Of a stretch of DNA of 64,000 nucleotides, positions 27,822-36,811 are shown piece after piece. Position 1 is the stretch's first letter. Each line of letters starts with the position of its first letter. The translations under genes and the position numbers were made by a program. The stretch comes from CAWHHZ01 sp963829355 (GTDB lineage: Bacteria > Acidobacteriota > Thermoanaerobaculia > Gp7-AA8 > JAHWKK01), in NCBI GenBank assembly GCA_963829355.1, contig CAWHHZ010000020.1:1-64000 (forward strand), given 5' to 3'. Under the pieces are notes generated by a model. It searched no databases and was not told where the DNA came from. It worked only from the letters and a program-made list of their open reading frames with translations.

Positions 27822-27960
27822 CACCACAAAACCGCTTGCGGGCTGACGCATCGCAGATTGCCGAGTATCTGAGCATCTCTCGATCTGCCGTCCTCCCGAT
27901 GGGGTCGTGCGCTGTCCGCTCACCGTCGATCGTTGGCGCTCTTTCGGTCGCCCGGGTATC
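27822..27960 (+). pseudogene. Remnant of a RAYT-like C-terminal helix-turn-helix
   Basis: Translations in two frames give 'CGLTHR' and then 'IAEYLSISRSAV', close to 'CGLTHRMIGEYLGISPSAV' at 55800-56079. That sequence pattern is typical of the C-terminal helix-turn-helix of REP-associated Y1 transposases. Frames are broken and no upstream catalytic part is present. Confidence 0.45.
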
Positions 27961-28146
27961 CTCGGCCGAGTGGATCTTCGCTTTTCTGTGGGGTCTACGA
28001 GGAGTAGATTATTTACCGTAAATGGGTACTGATTTCCAGGATCAGTGGAATCTATCGAAACCAAAGACCTACCCCCACAGCCGAATGCCCCCACAGCCGA
28101 ACCGAGCTGAAATGTGACGCATTTGCGCTTCCGTTTACGTCATCAA

Positions 28147-28548
28147 ATGTGCAAGACCATCAAGCAGCGCGTGAAGTTCAAGGCCTCGCCGGCCACAATC
28201 TATGATCTCCTCGCCGACTCGGAGAAGCATTCCGCCGTGACCGGAAGAAACGCGATCATCAGCAATGAGATCGGTGGGCGGTTCTCGACGAGCGACGATG
28301 AGGTCACTGGCATCAACGTCGATCTCGTTCCGGCCAAACGTATCGTTCAGGCCTGGCGTCACCGCCGGTTCCCTGAAGGCGTGTTCTCGATGGCGGCGGT
28401 CACACTGACACCGACGGCAGGCGGGACCCAGCTCATCCTGACGCATCGCGGTGTTCCGAAAGAGCTGATTCCTGAGACCGAGCAGGCGTGGCGCGATCAG
28501 TACTGGTCGAGGATCAAAGCCTGGATCGCTGACGAAGAGCGAAGCTGA
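28147..28548 (+). CDS. SRPBCC (AHSA1-like) domain protein
   Basis: The 133-residue protein has the START/SRPBCC pattern 'IKQRVKFKASPATIYDLLA', 'GGRFSTSDDEVTG', 'KRIVQAWRHRRFPEGVFS', 'GGTQLILTHRGVPKE' and a C-terminal helix 'WSRIKAWI'. This fold binds hydrophobic ligands or acts as a co-chaperone domain; the specific ligand cannot be told. Start at ATG 28147 is preferred over a GTG at 28114. It stands alone. Confidence 0.8.
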   Translation: MCKTIKQRVKFKASPATIYDLLADSEKHSAVTGRNAIISNEIGGRFSTSDDEVTGINVDLVPAKRIVQAWRHRRFPEGVFSMAAVTLTPTAGGTQLILTHRGVPKELIPETEQAWRDQYWSRIKAWIADEERS

Positions 28549-28654
28549 GCGAGAGGTCGCCGCAGTGCGCGGTTCCGGAACGTCACCCCGGGCCACGCGG
28601 ACTCATCAGCCGCGTATGACAACCCCGTTGCGGAGCGGGAAGAAACGGGGTGCC

Positions 28655-30127
28655 TTATGGGCTCTCGATTATGATCGTGAGCGGCGCGGGCGGCAGCGGA
28701 ACTTCGGTTGCCTCGAACCACGTTCCCGAGGGCGACGTAACGAAGCATCCGCTGACTTGAGCACTGAATACGGATTGGATCGTGACCGCAGCTGCAGGAC
28801 CGTCACCGATGTAGAGGTGTGGCTCGCCGTCGGCGGGGTAGCCCACAACCGCAGCGCGACGCGGTTCTCCTCCCGGGACGGCATAGTAGGGAGGGAGGTA
28901 GGGGGTGCCGGTACAGTCGTTCGACTCGAAGTACAGGGAGTCGAACGATCTCCAGACCCATTCCCCGTCGTTGTCCGGGCCGAACTGAAGCGGCAACCGT
29001 GTGCCGGCGATCTCGACGAACGCAATTCCAGTGTTCATCGAGGTCGGCATCGCTGGATGGCTGTTCGACGCAGCGTCAACGAGGCGGAACCACGATGGAC
29101 CCGCCGGACCCTGGACACCGTCCATTCCCGGAGATCCTTGCGGTCCCGTCAGTCCCTGTGGTCCTGGGGGGCCTTGCGCGCCATCGGCTCCCGTTGGCCC
29201 TTGCGGTCCCTGCAATCCCTTCGGTCCCGCGGGTCCCTGCGGGCCGGCTGGCCCCGCAGGGCCCTGGGCTCCTTCGAAGCCTCGCGGCCCGCGCGCCCCT
29301 TCGGGCCCCTGTGGTCCGGTAGGTCCCTGCGGCCCTTCCGGGCCGATCAGCGATGAGGTCGGGAATGTCATCTCGAAGACACTCGAATCGTGGCTTTCGT
29401 TCGTGATGAGCGAGCCGATTCCGACGAGGCGTCCCTCCCCCTCACGTACCGTGAGCTCGACGACGGCTCTGTCGATCGTCAGACCGGGAAGCAGGGCGCC
29501 GACCGCCTCGAGCCGCTGCTCGAATCCCTGCACGAAGATCGGCCACGTCCCGAGAACGACGTCATCGAGCGTGCGGATCGTCAGGTCGGCCGCAACGGCC
29601 GATCCGGTCGTCTCGACGAGGAAGATGTTATAGCGGAAGTCAGCGTTCTGCCGGACGCCCTGGATGGTCGCCTCCTCGCCCTCGCGGAGCCCGAGGGAAG
29701 CAGGGATTCCTGAGATGGCGACGCCGTGCGTTGCCGCCTCGGGGCTCCCGGAGGTGCGCTGAAACACACGTGCGGTAACGAGAAGCCGGTCCGCCGAACT
29801 GACGCGCGCGGCCCCAACTGCCGCGGTCACGCCGAACAGCTCCTCTGCGAAGTTTTCATAGACGCGGGTCCCGTGCGCGGGAATCGACTCGTGCACGATC
29901 GGGGCGAGTGCATGCCCCTTTCCCTGTTCCAGAAACTGAATCGCGACCGCGGCGGTCTCGCTGCCTGGATTCGTGATCCAGAGCGTCGAATAGAACTGCG
30001 AGCCACCGAGCCCGCCCGTACGTCCGGTCGCTGGAACGATCACGTCCGTTGCGGCGAAGGCGCCGGAAAGTGTCGATGCGCAGAGGAGGCTGAGGGCAGT
30101 CAGGGCTGTGGCCAAAAGAGATTTCAT
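28655..30127 (-). CDS. Secreted collagen-like protein
   Basis: From ATG 30127 the product is 490 residues with a signal peptide (cleavage about residue 25). Residues about 26-220 form a beta-rich module ('VIVPATGRTGGLGG', 'YSTLWITNPGSETAAVAIQF') homologous to the C-terminal module of the CHRD protein at 13640-15100. About 27 uninterrupted Gly-X-Y triplets follow ('GPEGPQGPTGPQGPEG...'), then a C-terminal globular part of about 140 residues with two Cys. It is probably surface exposed and trimeric (inference from bacterial collagens). Confidence 0.85.
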   Translation of the reverse strand: MKSLLATALTALSLLCASTLSGAFAATDVIVPATGRTGGLGGSQFYSTLWITNPGSETAAVAIQFLEQGKGHALAPIVHESIPAHGTRVYENFAEELFGVTAAVGAARVSSADRLLVTARVFQRTSGSPEAATHGVAISGIPASLGLREGEEATIQGVRQNADFRYNIFLVETTGSAVAADLTIRTLDDVVLGTWPIFVQGFEQRLEAVGALLPGLTIDRAVVELTVREGEGRLVGIGSLITNESHDSSVFEMTFPTSSLIGPEGPQGPTGPQGPEGARGPRGFEGAQGPAGPAGPQGPAGPKGLQGPQGPTGADGAQGPPGPQGLTGPQGSPGMDGVQGPAGPSWFRLVDAASNSHPAMPTSMNTGIAFVEIAGTRLPLQFGPDNDGEWVWRSFDSLYFESNDCTGTPYLPPYYAVPGGEPRRAAVVGYPADGEPHLYIGDGPAAAVTIQSVFSAQVSGCFVTSPSGTWFEATEVPLPPAPLTIIIESP

Positions 30128-30383
30128 GCGTCGCTCCGAGTATTTACCGAATTTGAGGGAGTGACTATAGAAGATGCCGGAGAGCGGAAGCAAACTCCCA
30201 AACGCTCCTCACGACCTCGAGCTAGGTCGGCTCTGACCGCATTTACCCGCGGTTACCCGCCAGACGAGTTCGGTGCGCTGATATCGAGTGAGAAGTCTGA
30301 GGATCATGCTCTCCGCTCCTGTGAGACGGTCGTCGGAAGATCGTACCGCAGAGGCGCCGTGATTCAGTCGTGCGGTCTCGCGC

Positions 30384-30405
30384 TCATATGATCCAGATCA
30401 TATGA
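30384..30405. promoter_or_regulatory. Perfect 22-bp palindrome with Fnr-type core
   Basis: Arms TCATATGATC and GATCATATGA flank CA. The centre reads TGATCCAGATCA, which fits TGAT-N4-ATCA, the core of Fnr/Dnr-type boxes. It lies 90 bases before the first gene of the nitrate-reductase-like operon. A Crp/Fnr regulator is encoded at 8720-9436. Confidence 0.6.
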
Positions 30406-30495
30406 AAGCGGCATCCGTCCTTTTGCTCCGCTACCCGGCATGTATGATGAACAGACAGCTCGATCGGGCTTCTACGCGTCTTCGAGAGAGAAAAC

Positions 30496-31593
30496 ATGCC
30501 TTCTTCTTTACACAGAGTCGGTCGTGAACGGTGGATTGCTGCAGCGTGGGGCCTTGCATTTACCATTGTTCTCGCAGTCCTGATCGTCGTCGGCTCGCGT
30601 AATCTGCAGAATTTCGATGCGGCGCTCGTCGGCTACACGTTCTCGGTTCTGTTCGCGACCTTCGCGATCGTTTATCGCTACGCGATGTGGCTTCAGAAGC
30701 CTCCGACGGCCCTCTACTGGCGTCGCGGGTGGCAGATGTTCTTCAAGCGGGGCTACCTGATCCGCAATGTCAGGCTCTGGTTTCAGCGGGTCACCGCGGA
30801 TTTCGCGCTCAACCGGTTCATCTTCCGGCGACGGTCGAGCCGCGGACTCGCTCACTTCTTCATCATGTGGGGATGCATCCTCGGTTTCGCGATCACGTTT
30901 CCGCTCGTGTTCGGCTGGGTGCACTTCGAAACCGTCCCGGGAGATCTCGAGTCCTACAGGACCTTTCTATTCGGGTTCCCGACTACGTCCTTTGTGATCC
31001 ACTCGATCGTGGCGTTCGCTATTTTCCACGGTCTGGTCTGGTCCAGTTTCATGGTGATTGCCGGAGTCATGCTCGCCATGCGGAGACGGATGCGCGACCA
31101 CGGTGCCGCGGCAGTGCAGAAGTTCGGCGAGGATTTCCTGCCGCTCTTTCTCCTCTTCGCAATCAGCATCACGGGGCTGATGCTGACGGCCAGCTACACC
31201 TGGATGAAGGGATACGGCTACGAGTTCCTCTCTCTTCTGCACGCCATCATCGTCATCTTCACGCTACTCTATCTTCCGTTCGGAAAGTTCTTCCACATCT
31301 TCCAGCGTCCCGCCCAGCTCGGCGTGAGCTTCTACAAGGACGTGGCGGCACAGGAGGCGATGGCAACATGCGCCCGATGCTCATCCGCATATGCCCCACT
31401 CCAGCAGATCAACGATCTGATCGAAGTCGAGCGGAAGCTCGGCTACAACTATGAGACGACCGTCCCGGGAGTCGACCATTACCAGCGGATCTGCCCCGCG
31501 TGCCGCCGGACCATGCTCGGCGTCGCGCAGGGCGAGCTGTGGGCCGGACCCGCTTCTGCCCGACCCATCCCGTCGGCGAGAGGAATCGATTAA
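30496..31593 (+). CDS. Cytochrome-b-like membrane subunit with C-terminal zinc ribbon
   Basis: The 365-residue protein has about six membrane segments with scattered His residues suited to haem b ('RGLAHFFIMWG', 'SFVIHSIVAFAIFHGLVW', 'LLHAIIVIFTLLYLPFGKFF'). It ends with a cytoplasmic 'CARCSSAY...CPACRR' metal site. It resembles the NarI/Fe-S-oxidoreductase membrane subunits that head operons with a NasC-type molybdoenzyme and a Rieske protein. It probably passes quinol electrons to the downstream iron-sulfur subunits. The next gene starts directly after its TAA. Confidence 0.75.
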   Translation: MPSSLHRVGRERWIAAAWGLAFTIVLAVLIVVGSRNLQNFDAALVGYTFSVLFATFAIVYRYAMWLQKPPTALYWRRGWQMFFKRGYLIRNVRLWFQRVTADFALNRFIFRRRSSRGLAHFFIMWGCILGFAITFPLVFGWVHFETVPGDLESYRTFLFGFPTTSFVIHSIVAFAIFHGLVWSSFMVIAGVMLAMRRRMRDHGAAAVQKFGEDFLPLFLLFAISITGLMLTASYTWMKGYGYEFLSLLHAIIVIFTLLYLPFGKFFHIFQRPAQLGVSFYKDVAAQEAMATCARCSSAYAPLQQINDLIEVERKLGYNYETTVPGVDHYQRICPACRRTMLGVAQGELWAGPASARPIPSARGID

Positions 31594-33909
31594 ATGGCGA
31601 AGTTACCAGGAGAACAGGACGCAATTGCTGATGTCTGGGGCCCTCACCTCAACAGGATGGAGGGGTCGCGTCTCGATCCGGGTGTCGAGCCCGACAGGAC
31701 CGTCTCGACGCACTGCTGCTTCTGCGGACAGCAATGCGGGATCAATCTGAAGGTCAAGGACAACACGGTCATCGGCTTCGAGCCCCGCTACGACTTTCCA
31801 TTCAACCGCGGAATGCTCTGCCCCAAGGGGGTGAAGCGCTACCTGCAGGGCGCTCATCCAGACCGTCTCGTCACGGCGCTGCGTCGCAATCCGGAGGCCG
31901 AGGGCGGTTTCTCGGCAATGCCGTACGACGAGGCAATCTCGAAGGTCGCCTCGGAGATCGAGCGCATCCAGTCGCAATACGGTCCCGATGCGTTTGGAGT
32001 CATGAGCGGCGCGAGTCTCACTACCGAGAAGAGCTATCTGATGGGCAAGTTCGCGCGGGTCTGTCTCAAGACGCGCTACATCGACTACAACGGCCGGCTC
32101 TGCATGGTGAGCGCCGGCGCGGCCAACAAGAAAGCCTTTGGAATCGACCGCGGCGCCAACCCCTGGAGTGACATTCTCGGAGCAGAAGTCATCATCATCG
32201 CCGGCTCGAATACCGCGGAGTGCTCCCCGATCACCACAGACTACGTCTGGCAGGCACGGGAGCGCGGCGGAAAGGTGATCGTCGTCGATCCTCGAATCAC
32301 GCCGATCGCGAGAACAGCGGATCTCTTCCTGCCGGTCAAGCCCGGGCGCGATGCTGCTCTGTTCAACGGCATTCTGAATCTGATGATCGAGAACGACTGG
32401 CTCGATCATGAGTTCATCCGGACCAACACGGTCGGATTCGAAGCCGTCGCGGAGCACGTACGGCAATGGAATCCGAAGCGAACGGCGGAGGTCACCGGCA
32501 TCGCCGAGAGCAGAATCCGCGAGGCGGCCGAGCTCTGGGGAACGGCAAAGACCAGCTTCCTGATGCACGCCCGCGGGATCGAGCATCACTCCCACGGTGT
32601 GGAGAACGTCCTGAGCACCATCAACATCGTTCTGGCGTCGGGTCGTATCGGACGGGAGAATTGCGGTTACGCCACGGTCGTTGGCCAGGGCAATGGCCAG
32701 GGCGGCCGCGAGCACGGCCAGAAGGCCGAGCAGTTGCCCGGCTGGCGCGACATCGAGAACGAGGAGCATCGCAACTACATCGCCGGCGTGTGGGATGTGG
32801 AGCCCGACTCACTCCCGAGAGCCGGGGTCGACGCCTACGAGATGATCCGGAAGATCGATGCGGGTGAGATCAAGGGGTTGCTGTCGATCTGCTTCAACCA
32901 GAAGATCTCACTGCCGGACAACAACTTCGTCGCCAGAGCGCTCGACAAGCTCGAGTTTTTCGTCGTGATCGACTTCTTCCTGAGCGAGACGGCACACCAT
33001 GCGGACATCGTGCTTCCGGGCTCGCTCCACGAGGAGGACGAGGGAGTCGTTGCCCAGGTCGAGGGACGGGTCATCAAGATCAACAAGGCGGTCGATCCCC
33101 CCGGAGACGCGACGCAGGACTGGCGCATCATTCAGGACATCGCGAAGGCACTCGGCCGGACGCACGGCATGACCTTCCAGAATCCACGGGAGATGTTCGA
33201 GGAGCTTCGCATCGCGTCGAAGGGTGGCGTGGCGGACTACTACGGCATCACGTGGGAGAAGATCGAGGCGCAGAACGGCGTCTTCTGGCCCTGTCCATCG
33301 GAGGACCATCCCGGAACGCCGCGACTGTTCGAGCCTGGTTCATGGAATGTCGTGGCGGACGGTGCCGGTCCCTTTTACTTTCCGGACGGCAAGGCGCGTT
33401 TCGTGGTTCCCGAGTACCGGCCTCCCGCCGAGGACGTCGATGATGAGTATCCGGTGATTCTCACGACGGGTCGTGTGATCAGCCAGTTCCTTTCCGGCAC
33501 CCAGACACGCCGGATCGGCCCGCTGGTCGACCAGTATCCGGAGCCCCGCATGGAGATTCACCCGCGTCTCGCAGACAAGTACTCGATTCGCGACGGTGAG
33601 TGGGTCGAAATCGCCTCACGACGAGGCGCGATGAAGTTGCGGGCGCAGGTCGTCACGACGATTCGCCCCGACACGGTTTTCATCCCTTACCACTGGGCCG
33701 GCCGCAAGTCGGCCAACCAGTTGACGATCTCCGCGCAGGATCCGGTCTCGAAGATTCCGGAGTTCAAGGTATGTGCGGTCCGCATCCGTCCGATCGATCC
33801 TCCCTCCGACGCGTCGATGCGCGGGGCGGAAGGACCCGGCTCATCCGGCTCATTCAGTTCGAGCCCCGAGAGCGACGATCCCAAAGAACGCATACAGCAA
33901 GGAAGGTGA
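31594..33909 (+). CDS. Molybdopterin oxidoreductase, NasC/NapA-type (probable nitrate reductase)
   Basis: The 771-residue protein has an N-terminal 4Fe-4S site C41-x2-C44-x3-C48-x27-C76 ('CFCGQQCGI', 'MLCPKGV'). C170 in 'YNGRLCMVSAG' sits where NapA/NasC carry the Mo-coordinating Cys. The bis-MGD-binding domains follow ('GSNTAECSPI', 'VVDPRITPIARTADLFL') and a C-terminal molydopterin dinucleotide domain ('LTTGRVISQFLSGTQTRR'). There is no Tat signal, so it acts in the cytoplasm. Nitrate is the most likely substrate by family; other oxyanions cannot be excluded. The last about 40 residues are low-complexity Ser-rich. Confidence 0.85.
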   Translation: MAKLPGEQDAIADVWGPHLNRMEGSRLDPGVEPDRTVSTHCCFCGQQCGINLKVKDNTVIGFEPRYDFPFNRGMLCPKGVKRYLQGAHPDRLVTALRRNPEAEGGFSAMPYDEAISKVASEIERIQSQYGPDAFGVMSGASLTTEKSYLMGKFARVCLKTRYIDYNGRLCMVSAGAANKKAFGIDRGANPWSDILGAEVIIIAGSNTAECSPITTDYVWQARERGGKVIVVDPRITPIARTADLFLPVKPGRDAALFNGILNLMIENDWLDHEFIRTNTVGFEAVAEHVRQWNPKRTAEVTGIAESRIREAAELWGTAKTSFLMHARGIEHHSHGVENVLSTINIVLASGRIGRENCGYATVVGQGNGQGGREHGQKAEQLPGWRDIENEEHRNYIAGVWDVEPDSLPRAGVDAYEMIRKIDAGEIKGLLSICFNQKISLPDNNFVARALDKLEFFVVIDFFLSETAHHADIVLPGSLHEEDEGVVAQVEGRVIKINKAVDPPGDATQDWRIIQDIAKALGRTHGMTFQNPREMFEELRIASKGGVADYYGITWEKIEAQNGVFWPCPSEDHPGTPRLFEPGSWNVVADGAGPFYFPDGKARFVVPEYRPPAEDVDDEYPVILTTGRVISQFLSGTQTRRIGPLVDQYPEPRMEIHPRLADKYSIRDGEWVEIASRRGAMKLRAQVVTTIRPDTVFIPYHWAGRKSANQLTISAQDPVSKIPEFKVCAVRIRPIDPPSDASMRGAEGPGSSGSFSSSPESDDPKERIQQGR

Positions 33910-33914
33910 GGGGA

Positions 33915-34553
33915 GTGAGTCGTCTGAATCAGGAGTTCTTCGTCGATCCCAATCGCTGCATTGGCTGTCAGTCATGCGTGGCTGCATGCAGTGAGTGCGA
34001 CACTCATCGCGGGCATTCGATGATCCATCTCCAGTACGTGGAACGACCGATCTCGGTCCAGACGGTGCCGGTGATCTGCATGCACTGCGACTCGCCCACC
34101 TGTGCGGAGGTATGCCCGGCGGATGCAATCAAACGTACCGATGACGGCGTGGTGCAGAGCGCGAGCGAACCTCGATGCATCTCGTGCAACAACTGCGTTC
34201 TCGCATGTCCCTTCGGCGTTCCGAAGATGCAGGTCGAGTTCTCGCTGATGATGAAGTGCGACATGTGTTACGACCGCACCTCGGTCGGCAAGAAGCCGAT
34301 GTGCGCGAGCGTCTGTCCTTCAGGGGCGCTCTATTTCGGTACTCGTGAAGACCTGGCGGCCATGCGGCCCCAGTCCGAGCCAGTCAACAGCTTCAGGTTT
34401 GGCAATCAGACGATCACGACGAAGGTGAACATGATGGTCCCTGAGAAACAACCCGTCCAGCAGATCGACGTCCTTTCCGCGATGGAGGATGAGCCCGTGG
34501 GCCGATCCAGTACGCTGGAGAGCGTATTCGACAACGTTTTCGAGGACCTCTGA
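33915..34553 (+). CDS. Four-cluster ferredoxin subunit (NrfC/DmsB-like)
   Basis: The GTG at 33915 (GGTGAGGGGA upstream) opens a 212-residue protein with four 4Fe-4S binding sets: 'CIGCQSCVAACSECD', 'CMHCDSPTCAEVCPADA', 'CISCNNCVLACPFGV' and 'CDMCYDRTSVGKKPMCASVC'. It would relay electrons between the membrane subunit or Rieske protein and the molybdoenzyme. It starts five bases after the catalytic-subunit stop. The frame is open far upstream inside that gene, but only the GTG start has a ribosome-binding site. Confidence 0.88.
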   Translation: MSRLNQEFFVDPNRCIGCQSCVAACSECDTHRGHSMIHLQYVERPISVQTVPVICMHCDSPTCAEVCPADAIKRTDDGVVQSASEPRCISCNNCVLACPFGVPKMQVEFSLMMKCDMCYDRTSVGKKPMCASVCPSGALYFGTREDLAAMRPQSEPVNSFRFGNQTITTKVNMMVPEKQPVQQIDVLSAMEDEPVGRSSTLESVFDNVFEDL

Positions 34554-34560
34554 GGCGAGT

Positions 34561-35142
34561 ATGAAAACGACACCGACGACTCGCGCCACCCCGGACCAGT
34601 TGACCGTTCCCCCCGACGGCAGGCCGTTTCACGACCAGCCGCAATGGCGCAACGACTTTCCGATCGACAAGCCGCAGGATGACTACGTCTCACGACGGGA
34701 CTTCGCCAAGTTTCTGGTGCTGACCTCGTTCGCATTCGTGGTGGGGCAGGCGTGGATCGTGGGACAGAACTTCTTTCGCCGGCGCCGTGGCCTTCCCGAG
34801 GTGAAGAAGATTGCAGCGCTGAAGGATCTGCCTCCGATCGGTGCTGCAATGGTGTTCAGCTATCCAGACGAGGGTGACCATTGCATCCTCGTTCGGACGG
34901 GCGAGCAGTCGTTCGTGGCCTATGACCAGAAATGCACTCATCTGTCCTGCGCGGTGGTGCCGCAGTATGCCGAGAACAGGATTTACTGCCCCTGTCATCA
35001 CGGCTTCTTCGATCTCCAGACGGGAAGCGTGCTCGCAGGACCGCCTCAACGGGCTCTCACCCGGGTGACTCTCGAGATTCGTGACGGTGTCCTCTATGCG
35101 ACCGGTCTGAAGGTTCATACCTCGGAAGGAGGCTCTTCATGA
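34561..35142 (+). CDS. Tat-exported Rieske 2Fe-2S protein
   Basis: The 193-residue protein has 'SRRDFAKFLVLTSFAFVVG' near residue 45, a twin-arginine signal anchor. The Rieske cluster ligands are 'CTHLSC' and 'CPCHHGFF' (two Cys, two His, plus the disulfide Cys pair). It is therefore an extracytoplasmic Rieske protein anchored in the membrane. It lies within the molybdoenzyme operon and overlaps the next gene by 4 bases, so a bc1-like quinol-oxidising role with the cytochrome-b-like subunit is plausible. Confidence 0.88.
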   Translation: MKTTPTTRATPDQLTVPPDGRPFHDQPQWRNDFPIDKPQDDYVSRRDFAKFLVLTSFAFVVGQAWIVGQNFFRRRRGLPEVKKIAALKDLPPIGAAMVFSYPDEGDHCILVRTGEQSFVAYDQKCTHLSCAVVPQYAENRIYCPCHHGFFDLQTGSVLAGPPQRALTRVTLEIRDGVLYATGLKVHTSEGGSS

Positions 35143-35363
35143 GAGGACTCTTCTCGCGCGCGCAGAAGTCGACCATTGCTCTGGGCATTCTCAACATCGT
35201 CGTCGTGATCGTCATCCTGCAGCTCTGGCTGCTCACGGCCACGATGCATGCATTTCTCGGCGGCGAGGAGGCTGTGATCATTCCGGCCGCGCTCGTCAGC
35301 GTCGTGTGCTTCGCACTGAACGCGGGCTTGTTGTGGTACCTCTACAAGCTCGAGCTGGATTGA
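35139..35363 (+). CDS. DUF6755 small membrane protein
   Basis: The 74-residue protein has two membrane segments ('ALGILNIVVVIVILQLWLL' and 'AALVSVVCFALNAGLLWYL') and matches the DUF6755 proteins found in molybdoenzyme/Rieske operons. ATGA overlap with the Rieske gene implies translational coupling. It is likely a small accessory subunit of the membrane complex. Confidence 0.75.
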   Translation: MRGLFSRAQKSTIALGILNIVVVIVILQLWLLTATMHAFLGGEEAVIIPAALVSVVCFALNAGLLWYLYKLELD

Positions 35364-35368
35364 GCGAC

Positions 35369-36466
35369 GTGACCACAGGCTCGACGAAAGAGGGGGCTCC
35401 GAGCTCAGGGTGGAGACGAGCTGTGGAGGAGTTCTCCGTCGCCAACTTTGCGATGGTCATGGCGACTGGGATTGTCGGCATTGCCGCGGATCTGCTCGAC
35501 TGGCCGGTAATCCCTGCGGCCCTGTTCTGGATCAACATGGTCGCCTTCATAGTCTTCTGGATCGTGATGGTGGCACGAGTCGCCATGTTTCCGCGGCGGG
35601 TATTTTCCGAGTTGATCGGGCACGGCTCCGGTGCGGCGTTCTTCACGACTGTCGCCGCGACCGCGGTTCTGGCGACGCAGATCCTCCGGCGCTCTGCCGA
35701 CTACGAGGTTGCACTCGGCTTATGGATCTTCGCTGTGCTGCTGTGGCTCGGCATCACCTACACGTTCTTCGCGGCCTTGACGGTCAAGGAGGAGAAGCCG
35801 TCACTCGACAAAGGGATCTCCGGAGCCTGGCTCGTCGCGGTCGTCGCGACCCAGTCGATTGCGATTCTCTCGACTCTCATGGCGGCCCACTGGACACAGC
35901 CGTGGCGTATGATGGGGAACTTTCTAGGTCTCTCGATGTGGCTATGGGGCGGGATGCTCTACATCTGGATGATCTCGATGATCTTCTACCGCTACACCTT
36001 CTTTCGTTTCTCACCCGCTGATCTCACCCCGCCGTACTGGATCAATATGGGGGCGATGGCAATCTCGACGCTTGCCGGATCGCTCCTGATCTTCAACAGC
36101 CAGAACGGATCGCCCTACCTCGCGTCGCTCCAGCCGTTTCTCAAAGGATTCACGGTCTTTTACTGGGCGACGGGAACGTGGTGGATCCCGATGCTGGTAA
36201 TCCTGGGATTCTGGCGTCATGTGTATCGCGGCTTTCCGCTTCAATACGATCCACTCTACTGGGGGGCGGTCTTCCCTCTCGGCATGTACACGGCCGCGAC
36301 GTGGCAGATGTCACGCGCAATGGACCTCGTTTTTCTTCTCGTACTCCCCCGAGGATTCTTCCTCATTGCGATTGCAGCGTGGGTTGCAACCTTCTTCGGA
36401 CTCCTCCTCGCTCTGTTCAGACACAGGGGGATGGCCTTCTCCGCCCGGGGCGGGGCCAGGGACTGA
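35369..36466 (+). CDS. TDT/SLAC1-type anion channel or transporter
   Basis: The product (about 365 residues from GTG 35369; TTG 35360 is also possible) has ten membrane segments and TDT-family words ('FSVANFAMVMATGIVGIAA' near the N-terminus; 'PPYWINMGAMAISTLAG' and 'WWIPMLVILGFWRHV' later). TehA/SLAC1 relatives conduct anions including nitrate. Its place at the end of the nitrate-reductase-like operon, where a NarK-type carrier is usual, suggests it moves nitrate or nitrite (inference). A few bases separate it from the DUF6755 stop. Confidence 0.8.
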   Translation: MTTGSTKEGAPSSGWRRAVEEFSVANFAMVMATGIVGIAADLLDWPVIPAALFWINMVAFIVFWIVMVARVAMFPRRVFSELIGHGSGAAFFTTVAATAVLATQILRRSADYEVALGLWIFAVLLWLGITYTFFAALTVKEEKPSLDKGISGAWLVAVVATQSIAILSTLMAAHWTQPWRMMGNFLGLSMWLWGGMLYIWMISMIFYRYTFFRFSPADLTPPYWINMGAMAISTLAGSLLIFNSQNGSPYLASLQPFLKGFTVFYWATGTWWIPMLVILGFWRHVYRGFPLQYDPLYWGAVFPLGMYTAATWQMSRAMDLVFLLVLPRGFFLIAIAAWVATFFGLLLALFRHRGMAFSARGGARD

Positions 36467-36500
36467 CAGTCACCGAGCGCGTGGCGCGCGAAGGTGCCTT

Positions 36501-36711
36501 TCATTTTACGGCGTCCCGTACCTTCGATATGCGATTTCGTCGAATTCGGGCGAACTCGTCCCTGCCCGAGTCCGCTCCAACCGCGGCGATCGCCCACATC
36601 ACGTCCGGGTCGTCCGGCTCGCGCTCGAGTTCGTACCAGTGAAGCTCGAGCGACCTGGTGTCGCCGTCGTACGCTTCGGTTGCCACTGGAAGAAGCCGTT
36701 CATCGTGACTC
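36501..36711 (-). pseudogene. Diverged copy of the small 76-residue gene family
   Basis: The minus strand encodes 'DERLLPVATEAYDGDTRSLE' and 'LHWYELEREPDDPDVMWAI', closely matching the intact gene at 39496-39726. The start codon position reads AGT and the C-terminus is unrelated after 'AAVGADS', so this copy is probably not translated. Confidence 0.55.
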
Positions 36712-36754
36712 TCCTGTGCGACACCTTGTGCCGGAAACCGACAGCTCATGTCGA

Positions 36755-36811
36755 ATCGCGACACCGCTTTGCGAAGTAAAGTTAAGATTCTGGCTCCGAC
36801 CCTAACTTTAC
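36755..36811. repeat. GTAAAGTTA...TAACTTTAC palindrome (family 4), copy 1
   Basis: The unit is GAATCGCGACACCGCTTTGC then GAAGTAAAGTTA, a centre with CTGGCTCCGACC, and TAACTTTAC. Its arms are inverted repeats. It overlaps the 3' end of the hydrolase gene, which takes its last codons and stop from the repeat. Confidence 0.75.

Noticed and set aside
28655..30127. Collagen-like repeats as a phage tail fibre
   Set aside because: No phage genes are nearby, and the N-terminal module matches another secreted protein of this window.
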